In this document: positions 28,314 through 33,789 of the stretch, in pieces | How positions within the stretch are numbered: the first letter of the stretch is position 1 | Layout: the number at the start of each line of letters is the position of its first letter | From: a virus | DNA length: 33,789 bases | Reading direction: 5' to 3' (one strand) | IMG/VR virus record: IMGVR_UViG_3300020162_001932 | Coordinates: 1 to 33,789 of that record | Translations under genes and position numbers: made by a program | Notes under the pieces: generated by a model | Told to the model about the DNA's origin: nothing | Seen by the model: the letters and a program-made list of their open reading frames with translations, nothing else | Database searches by the model: none

Positions 28314-29886
28314 TTGAAGTTTTTGACGATCCAATATCTGTTTTTTTTTGTTGAAGCATTTTTAGATTAGCAAGTTTTTGCTTATCAAATATCTCTTTTT
28401 TGTTATCAATAGGAGGAGTTGCAGTTACTATTGGTGGTTCATTATTCATTTGTTCTACAACTTTCTTTGCTATTTTTGTAGCAGTAGCATACATCACTTC
28501 TTCACCACGACCAGGATATCTTCTTTCAAAGTCTGCTTTATTACTCTTCATTGACTTTACAAGTCTTTCCTTTTCCTTTGTTTCAGCATCAGTTAAAGTC
28601 TTTTCATAAAGTTCAACTTCTTCTTTTCTAATATCAGAAAGCAGAGAATCTAACTTTGATGTTCTTTTTCTTTTTGGAGTTGCAGGTTTTGCTGCTGCAG
28701 GTGTTGCAGGTTTTGGTGTTGTCGTAGTCTTTGCCTTTGGTGCTGCTACCTTTACCTTTGGTTTTGGCGCTGTTGCAGGTGCTTCTGATGCTGCAGGTTT
28801 TGGTGTTGCTTTTGATGTAGTATCAGTTTTCTTTTCTCCATCTTCCATTCTGCGAGCAACATTTCTTGCTCCTCTTGATACTGCTCTTGCACCAGCACCA
28901 ACTGCCCTTTTTAGTCCACTCTTAAGTGCTGATCCAATTCTTCCAAGCAATCCAGGTCTTTTAGATCCAGTTTCCTTTGTGTCAGAACTTGTTTGTGAGG
29001 AAGAAGAACTGCCCTCACCAGAAGAACCTCCTCTACCTCTTTCATATCCTTTGGAAAACTCTCTACCAGCTGCTCTCGCTCCTCTTACAGCAGCACCAGC
29101 AACATATCCTACTCCACGAGCAAGTCCCTTTCCAACTTTCTTTACAGCAGACTTTACTTTCTCAAGTCTATCACTCTTAATATCAGTATCGTGCCCCAGA
29201 GTGACTTTTGCTTCTGTTAAAAGAGCAGCAGAAACATCTATTGACTCAACTAAAACATTTTCAATTTCTTTAACATCATATCCTTCTTGAATACACTCAT
29301 TAAAGAACTCTTCAACAACTTCTTCAATCAGTTTATCTGAAAGAAGAAATACTTCAGATTCTGAAAGATCATCAAGAATACAATCAGCATCTTCAATCTC
29401 TACCATCTCAAGAAGAGTTCCACCAAGTTCCTCTACTGCTTCACCAAGAGTTGGATTAATTGTAATTTTATTTTTTATTGCTTTTTCAGTAACTTTTAAA
29501 TCTTCACTTTTATCGTTTTTTTTTAAGTCTCCAATCACTTCAGAAAGATCTTGTCTCCAATCAGAGAAACCTTCTTTTACATTTTTCTTTTTGATTGCCT
29601 TACCAACTGCTTTGCGTCTGTTGTGAAGATACTTATCCGACTTATCAGTATCACCATCATTATCAATATCAGCATCTTCTTGACCTACTGGGTCTAGTGC
29701 TTCATCAAACTTCTTTCTAGCTGCAGCAACCATATCTTTATGTGCTTTGGTTTTTTTCATATCTTCAATTGCTTTTTCATTATTTTCACGACGTTTCTTC
29801 ATATCAGGTTCAAGATGTGAAGACTCACCAACCACAACTTGCTCCAGATATACTGATGAGATATCGTTAAGAATATTCATTGACAT
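28300..29886 (-). CDS. Large low-complexity virion/core-type protein with EF-hand-like motif
   Basis: A 528-aa protein. Residues about 60-110 have [20 protein letters not shown], a D-x-D-N-D-G-D calcium-binding loop as in dockerins/EF-hands, followed by a basic [12 protein letters not shown]. An acidic helical region follows (about 140-225), then Ala/Gly/Arg-rich ([20 protein letters not shown]) and Lys/Ala/Pro/Thr-rich linkers, and finally a conserved-looking [20 protein letters not shown] (about 460-480). Such composition fits a prohead core or internal virion protein. A late promoter is 31 bp upstream. A second Met is at residue 3. Confidence 0.65.
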   Translation of the reverse strand: MSMNILNDISSVYLEQVVVGESSHLEPDMKKRRENNEKAIEDMKKTKAHKDMVAAARKKFDEALDPVGQEDADIDNDGDTDKSDKYLHNRRKAVGKAIKKKNVKEGFSDWRQDLSEVIGDLKKNDKSEDLKVTEKAIKNKITINPTLGEAVEELGGTLLEMVEIEDADCILDDLSESEVFLLSDKLIEEVVEEFFNECIQEGYDVKEIENVLVESIDVSAALLTEAKVTLGHDTDIKSDRLEKVKSAVKKVGKGLARGVGYVAGAAVRGARAAGREFSKGYERGRGGSSGEGSSSSSQTSSDTKETGSKRPGLLGRIGSALKSGLKRAVGAGARAVSRGARNVARRMEDGEKKTDTTSKATPKPAASEAPATAPKPKVKVAAPKAKTTTTPKPATPAAAKPATPKRKRTSKLDSLLSDIRKEEVELYEKTLTDAETKEKERLVKSMKSNKADFERRYPGRGEEVMYATATKIAKKVVEQMNNEPPIVTATPPIDNKKEIFDKQKLANLKMLQQKKTDIGSSKTSNAKN

Positions 29887-29893
29887 TGTAATA

Positions 29894-31195
29894 CTACTTG
29901 CTTTTTACCTTATACTTATTTATAAACTCCTTAATATTAGAAAACTTATATCCACTATAAGGTTTTGCTCCTGGTTGAAGATTTGTTTTATCACCCTTCT
30001 CAAAACCAGGAGTCATACCTGCAACATACTTAAAATATCCAGAGGTTCCTACAAGAGTATTTGGTTTTCCAGGGAGTCTTTCTTTTCCACTCATTACCTT
30101 TTCAGTATATTCCATCAGATCCCTGATCCAAGACTTAAACATATATCCTTCTTCAGTTACATAGATTAAATGATTAGTTCCTCTACGCATTACTTCACCA
30201 ACCAACCCAGTATTTAAGTTCTCAACAATATCTCCAATTCTAAAAATCTTTCCTGTTAAATAATTTTCACGAAGAGTTTGTTGATCGTATTTTGGAGCAA
30301 TCTGCCAGAGTTCTACAACTTCTTTTTTCTTTTTCTTTGCACCCATTCCCTGACGAACTGCATTAAAGAGTGCTTGAGTATCAGCATCATCAAGTGTCTT
30401 TGGAGTTCCTTTGCGGAAGGAATCAAAATCATCATCAATAACTGCTTTTCTCATCTTGGATGCAGACATTCCTTCTACACCATCAGCATCTGCATCTCTG
30501 ACTCCTGCAGAAACTACACGGATTAAATCAAAGTTATAAAGGTCTCCATTATATTTCTGTGCAAGGTTCTCAAACTCTGCTTGACGATCTGATCCAACAA
30601 CAATATTAACACTTGAGTATCCTTCTTCATTTGCATTTATAAGAACATCAAAAATAGATCTCATATTATCATCGTTTATAATGATTTCCTCAAAGTCAGG
30701 AAACATCTTCTTCATAAACGAAATCTTCATATCAGGATCCAACGGGTTCTTCTTTGGATCTTGAGTTCTTGATGGATAAATCTTAACATCTCCACCAGCA
30801 GATATTCTCTTTGCTGACTTGAGAAGTTTATCGTGTCCTACTGTTGGTGGATTAAACCTACCAAATACAATTGTAAGTGGTGGAGTTTCTTGTGTTTGAT
30901 CTTCAGGTGCGGGTTTTTTTGGTGCTTTAGATTCTGGTGCAGGTGCTTGTGCTGCTTTTGCTTTTGGTTTTGTTTCAGGAGCAGCAGTTTTTTGAGTATC
31001 TGTTTTGGGTTCTTCTTGTCCTTTAGAAGTTCTTTTTTCAGTAAACTTTAGTTTTCCCTTTTCTGTTCTTGCAACTACTTTACCGGCACGATCAATCCAC
31101 CCTCCGTGACCATCACCTTTTAGTCCAAGTTTCTTCGCTTGCATTGCTGCTTGCGATTCTGTTGCTTCAGTTAGAAAATTGAGAAAACTTTTCAT
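29894..31195 (-). CDS. Putative virion protein with nucleotidyltransferase (HxGH-like) domain
   Basis: A 433-aa three-part protein. Residues 1-55 form an N-terminal module ([20 protein letters not shown], then [19 protein letters not shown]) that I recall from other marine-phage virion proteins. A Lys/Ala/Pro linker follows (about 55-105). Then comes a Rossmann-like nucleotidyltransferase domain: [20 protein letters not shown] (about 106-125) with TVGH in place of Hx[19 protein letters not shown], and [10 protein letters not shown], which fits the ISSTxxR motif. The C-terminal part is unassigned. The catalytic motifs look usable, so NMN-, CTP- or pantetheine-type transfer is possible. Confidence 0.7.
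   Translation of the reverse strand: MKSFLNFLTEATESQAAMQAKKLGLKGDGHGGWIDRAGKVVARTEKGKLKFTEKRTSKGQEEPKTDTQKTAAPETKPKAKAAQAPAPESKAPKKPAPEDQTQETPPLTIVFGRFNPPTVGHDKLLKSAKRISAGGDVKIYPSRTQDPKKNPLDPDMKISFMKKMFPDFEEIIINDDNMRSIFDVLINANEEGYSSVNIVVGSDRQAEFENLAQKYNGDLYNFDLIRVVSAGVRDADADGVEGMSASKMRKAVIDDDFDSFRKGTPKTLDDADTQALFNAVRQGMGAKKKKKEVVELWQIAPKYDQQTLRENYLTGKIFRIGDIVENLNTGLVGEVMRRGTNHLIYVTEEGYMFKSWIRDLMEYTEKVMSGKERLPGKPNTLVGTSGYFKYVAGMTPGFEKGDKTNLQPGAKPYSGYKFSNIKEFINKYKVKSK
29917..29924 (-). promoter_or_regulatory. T4-type late promoter inside the end of a gene
   Basis: TATAAATA within the last codons of the nucleotidyltransferase-domain gene, 31 bp before the 528-aa gene's ATG. Confidence 0.65.
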
Positions 31196-31215
31196 ATTGT
31201 GTTTTGGTATACTTT

Positions 31216-31223
31216 TATTTATT
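31216..31223 (-). promoter_or_regulatory. Late-promoter-like site
   Basis: AATAAATA (7/8), overlapping the stop codon of the 446-aa gene, 21 bp before the ATG at 31195. Confidence 0.45.
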
Positions 31224-32559
31224 CTAATTTTAAATAAGGAGCGGAGAATGATGACTGCGAACTTGCATAAAGATATAAATCTTTTGTAATTTCATCAGCT
31301 ACTTTTTTATTCATATCTCTCATTTTAATTAAAAGTTTTAAAACTAACCATTTAGAGTAACGATATTTTTCAGATTTTCCTTTAATAGTATTTACAACTG
31401 CGTCTTCTTCATTTGCTTTAATTATACCATAATCCATCATTAATTTAGCAATATCCTTAGCATGTTTATCACTATTTTGTCTAGCTAAAGAGGCAGATTC
31501 TGTTGAGGTTGGTAATTCACCTACACCATGACTTTTTAAAATATAGTTTAAGGGTCCCAATGAAATCTTTCCTTGATTAGCAGATGCTCCTTTAATCTCA
31601 CCTTGCCATCCGGATAATCCATCCCCAACACCAAAACTTCTAAATTGTATTTTTTCGGTGGGAGAAGTTCCCCAAATAATATAACCATCCATAGACTCGA
31701 AAGTTGAAGAGGTTCCTCTAAATGATGCCTTTGATATTTTTGCATCATTAGGAAAGTTTTTTTCTGATATTGATGCCCTGTTTGATTCTATCTTTTTTAA
31801 AGATACTCCAATAAGTTTTTCTTCTTGAATTAATTGATACATCCTTTCATTTAATCCCTTTAAAGTAGTTTCTCCATTCAAGATATTGGGGTTAAAACCC
31901 TTCCTTATAATGTATATATCTGCCGGACTCCATTTGTTTATATCACCAAATGCCTTTTCAATTCTATTTATTTTTTTAAAAACATTCTCGATCTGATCTA
32001 CTTTATTCGATCCCCTATGATATTCAAACACCTTATCATCAAATCTTTTACGTAACTCATTTGCTCCTAAAATTGAAGAATGAATCCAATCATCAGGTAA
32101 TTCATTTTTCATTCTATTAAAATCTTCATCAGTAATTGCAAATTTAATTGCTTTATCAAAATTTGTCTGTGTAAGATCACTTTCCGATATATTTTTACCG
32201 AGGACATTAGACATAGAAGCATAAAGTGCTTGAGCAGATTCCCCCAATTTTGTTACTTCGGATCCTGCTCCAGATCCACCACCCTTAAGTGGTTTATATA
32301 CAACTTTATAAGTAATATTAACAGACCCTTCTTTAATATTTACAATGGTAATAGGAAAACTAGATTCATTATCTTTTACATTTGCTTGAAAAGAAACACT
32401 TTCTCTTTTTAAGGCGGCATTTACATCGACAGCAAGCTTTGTTCTATCTGCAGATTTTACAGTGTAAACAACAGTTCTACTAGTTGCTTTTTTTATAGAA
32501 ACATCAAAACCTTGTAAAGCTCTATTTAAAGCAAGTAGAGCATCCCCTGCTTTTGCCAT
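31219..32559 (-). CDS. Hypothetical protein, probably virion-associated
   Basis: A 446-aa protein of unknown family. The N-terminal third is beta-rich with repeated hydrophobic/polar alternation (TSRTVVYTVKSADRTKLAVD; ITIVNIKEGSVNITYKVVYK) up to a GGGSGAGS linker near residue 95. The rest is mainly helical and charged, with a Gly/Trp-rich patch (FGVGDGLSGWQGEIKG). No catalytic motif is evident. Position among late-promoter genes suggests a structural protein. A weak late-promoter-like AATAAATA and a terminator lie upstream. Confidence 0.65.
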   Translation of the reverse strand: MAKAGDALLALNRALQGFDVSIKKATSRTVVYTVKSADRTKLAVDVNAALKRESVSFQANVKDNESSFPITIVNIKEGSVNITYKVVYKPLKGGGSGAGSEVTKLGESAQALYASMSNVLGKNISESDLTQTNFDKAIKFAITDEDFNRMKNELPDDWIHSSILGANELRKRFDDKVFEYHRGSNKVDQIENVFKKINRIEKAFGDINKWSPADIYIIRKGFNPNILNGETTLKGLNERMYQLIQEEKLIGVSLKKIESNRASISEKNFPNDAKISKASFRGTSSTFESMDGYIIWGTSPTEKIQFRSFGVGDGLSGWQGEIKGASANQGKISLGPLNYILKSHGVGELPTSTESASLARQNSDKHAKDIAKLMMDYGIIKANEEDAVVNTIKGKSEKYRYSKWLVLKLLIKMRDMNKKVADEITKDLYLYASSQSSFSAPYLKLE

Positions 32560-32581
32560 TTTATATCAATACTCTTTTAAG

Positions 32582-32589
32582 TATTTATT
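32582..32589 (-). promoter_or_regulatory. Late-promoter-like site
   Basis: AATAAATA followed by C (7/8), 22 bp before the ATG at 32559 and just after a terminator. Confidence 0.5.
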
Positions 32590-32600
32590 AAATAACTATT

Positions 32601-32632
32601 AAAAACCCACTCAACAAAAATTCAAGTGGGTT
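32601..32632 (-). terminator. Intrinsic terminator
   Basis: AACCCACT/AGTGGGTT, 8-bp stem, 13-base loop, followed by TTT on the minus strand; it ends the 32650-33660 unit. The stem is nearly the same as in the hairpin at 20466-20490. Confidence 0.8.
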
Positions 32633-32649
32633 AGAGTAATCTATTAAGA

Positions 32650-33660
32650 TTACTTATTATTCATCTGCCTCTCTTTATAAGCATCAAGTTCTGCTTTTCT
32701 TTGCTCTGGGGTTTTCTTTGCATCTGCATCTCTAACAGATTTTAATGCTGCTTGAAATGCAGGATCATTATTTGGTTTAGATTGCTTATAAACATTCATA
32801 GGACCAGAAGCAGGACGACCTCTTGGGTCCATTTTTACCTCAACAATACTCTGTCTCCACTCTTCACTCATATTTGCCATAATGACTAATGCACTCTCAT
32901 TAGTATCAGCATATCCTTCGGCAATCAAGTACTCAAGGATTGTGTCGAAGATATCAACTTCCTCTTTAGTAACCAATCCAACAACATTCCTGTTCTTTTT
33001 AGTTAATTTATCAAAAAATTTAACATCTCTTTGCATCTTATCAGCATTATCTTTTCCTGCTGCTGGAGAAAGACGATTCTTTATACCAGACTTTCTTTCC
33101 GTAGATGCTGCTTTTCTCATTTCAGTATCGTGACGTGAAGCACCTTTTACTGCTTCATCAAGACAAACCTCATACATTTCATCCCAAGTGTATGAAGAAA
33201 GGTCATAACCCTCTTCAATTAGTGCATTTACGATAAACTCAAACTCTTCTCTGTTAAGTGCTGCTGCTCTTTTTGCTGCTTTACTACCCCTTCCTCTTGC
33301 ATCATCAGCACCATACTTACTATAACCTGCTTTCAGATACTTATCGTGTGCTGCTTTGGATTGGTTAGCAACTTGCTTCTGGAATGGTTTATCTCCATAA
33401 TCTTTTTCATCTTTTTCTGCTCTTGCACGAGATCTATCAAGGATTTGTCTCTTTGCTGAAGTGTCTGATTTTTCTGGTCCTACATTATACTTCTTACGAA
33501 GTTGATCACCTCTACTTTCTGGTTTAGGTGCTTCTGCTTCTTTTTTACCACCACCAAGAAGTCTCTTTACTGCTGAACGAAGACCTTCTTCAATATTTTC
33601 TTGAGGAGCATAAACATCCATATATGCTTCGTGGAGGTTACGCAGTTCTTTAGAATCCAT
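32650..33660 (-). CDS. Putative virion/prohead-associated modular protein (large paralogue)
   Basis: A 336-aa protein. It starts MDSKELRNLHEAYMDVYAPQ, like the gene at 18283-18828. A long basic, Ala/Lys/Arg-rich middle is followed by two helical modules. One is NREEFEFIVNALIEEGYDLS, then WDEMYEVCLDEAVKGASRHD. The other is TKEEVDIFDTILEYLIAEGY, then MANMSEEWRQSIVE, shared with the small paralogue. The tail is Pro/Lys-rich. There is no enzyme motif. A terminator-fused late promoter lies 20 bp upstream and a terminator follows. A prohead core, internal or tail component is the best guess. Confidence 0.65.
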   Translation of the reverse strand: MDSKELRNLHEAYMDVYAPQENIEEGLRSAVKRLLGGGKKEAEAPKPESRGDQLRKKYNVGPEKSDTSAKRQILDRSRARAEKDEKDYGDKPFQKQVANQSKAAHDKYLKAGYSKYGADDARGRGSKAAKRAAALNREEFEFIVNALIEEGYDLSSYTWDEMYEVCLDEAVKGASRHDTEMRKAASTERKSGIKNRLSPAAGKDNADKMQRDVKFFDKLTKKNRNVVGLVTKEEVDIFDTILEYLIAEGYADTNESALVIMANMSEEWRQSIVEVKMDPRGRPASGPMNVYKQSKPNNDPAFQAALKSVRDADAKKTPEQRKAELDAYKERQMNNK

Positions 33661-33680
33661 TTTTTACAATACTTTCTAGT

Positions 33681-33688
33681 TATTTATA
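33681..33688 (-). promoter_or_regulatory. T4-type late promoter
   Basis: TATAAATA followed by ACTAGAAAGTAT on the minus strand. It begins within the T-run of a terminator. The leader matches that of 18283-18828 almost base for base. Confidence 0.8.
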
Positions 33689-33714
33689 AAAAAAAATCCC
33701 CCCGAAGGAGGATT
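33688..33714 (-). terminator. Intrinsic terminator
   Basis: AATCCTCC-TTCG-GGGGGATT, 8 pairs (one G-T) with a TTCG tetraloop, then nine Ts on the minus strand. It lies 3 bp after the stop of the truncated gene at the right edge. Confidence 0.88.
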
Positions 33715-33717
33715 GGA

Positions 33718-33789
33718 TTACACAATCACTTTTTCGAGTTCTGTATCAAGTTGTTCCATAACTTCACGAAGTCTTACAATTCGTTCTGG
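33718..33789 (-). CDS. C-terminal fragment of an unknown protein, 5' end outside window
   Basis: An open frame from the right edge to a TAA at 33718, encoding 23 visible residues ending REVMEQLDTELEKVIV. The helical, charged composition and the terminator right after the stop support a real gene end. Function cannot be read from this piece. Confidence 0.6.
   Translation of the reverse strand, partial: PERIVRLREVMEQLDTELEKVIV

Noticed and set aside
28300-29886. Lys/Ala/Pro repeats as a possible CRISPR-like or DNA repeat array
   Set aside because: The repetition is low-complexity coding in frame, without regular spacers or fixed repeat length.

Overview
The window reads as part of the genome of a marine T4-like cyanophage (a Prochlorococcus or Synechococcus myovirus). 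The evidence is the AT-rich sequence, the strict one-strand layout (every convincing gene is on the minus strand, so transcription runs from high to low coordinates), the T4-type primase followed by nrdA and nrdB, T4-late-type TATAAATA promoters, a tRNA cluster, a 2OG-Fe(II) oxygenase, and several low-complexity virion-type proteins of the cyanomyovirus sort. No photosynthesis gene, integrase, CRISPR array or insertion sequence is visible.

Layout in transcription order. (a) 33789-26450, mostly late/structural: the tail of a truncated gene, a modular protein (32650-33660), a 446-aa protein, a protein carrying a nucleotidyltransferase-like domain (29894-31195), a 528-aa Lys/Ala/Pro-rich protein, small proteins, and a Gly/Thr/Ser-rich structural protein (26853-27605). 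Intrinsic terminators here run straight into TATAAATA late promoters. (b) 26271-21179: a coiled-coil membrane protein, then a promoter, primase, nrdA and nrdB. (c) 21117-17575: two GIY-YIG-like homing-endonuclease candidates, a near-perfect sigma70 promoter next to a hairpin, a secreted endolysin, a second modular protein related to 32650-33660, a Cys-rich membrane protein, and an Hc1-like basic protein. (d) 17460-14710: eight tRNA genes mixed with small genes (a zinc-ribbon-like protein, a 2OG oxygenase, an orphan Phd/YefM-type antitoxin). Several tRNAs have their own consensus sigma70 promoters with a dyad across the promoter. (e) 14466-1: a tightly coupled glycan gene island of about 14.5 kb that runs off the left edge. 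It starts after a terminator and a 26-bp direct repeat.

The glycan island is the most distinctive part. Its 19 genes mostly overlap by 1-14 bp (ATGA, GTGA, TGATG). It encodes nucleotide-sugar enzymes: a GDP-mannose 3,5-epimerase homologue, GDP-mannose 4,6-dehydratase and a second SDR. Next to these is a compact isomerase/kinase/phosphatase/nucleotidyltransferase set in which the isomerase (RpiB-like) and the nucleotidyltransferase are fused in one polypeptide. It also has two methyltransferases, a cupin, a short GDPD-like protein, and eight or nine known or likely glycosyltransferases (GT25, two paralogous GT-B, a GT6 ABO/alpha-Gal-type enzyme, a GT11 fucosyltransferase-type enzyme and less familiar ones). 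The inferred job is to make activated sugars (GDP-6-deoxyhexose, GDP-L-galactose-like and perhaps a heptose-like sugar) and assemble an oligosaccharide, either remodelling the host surface glycan or decorating the virion. The enzyme families are well supported; products and linkages are inference.
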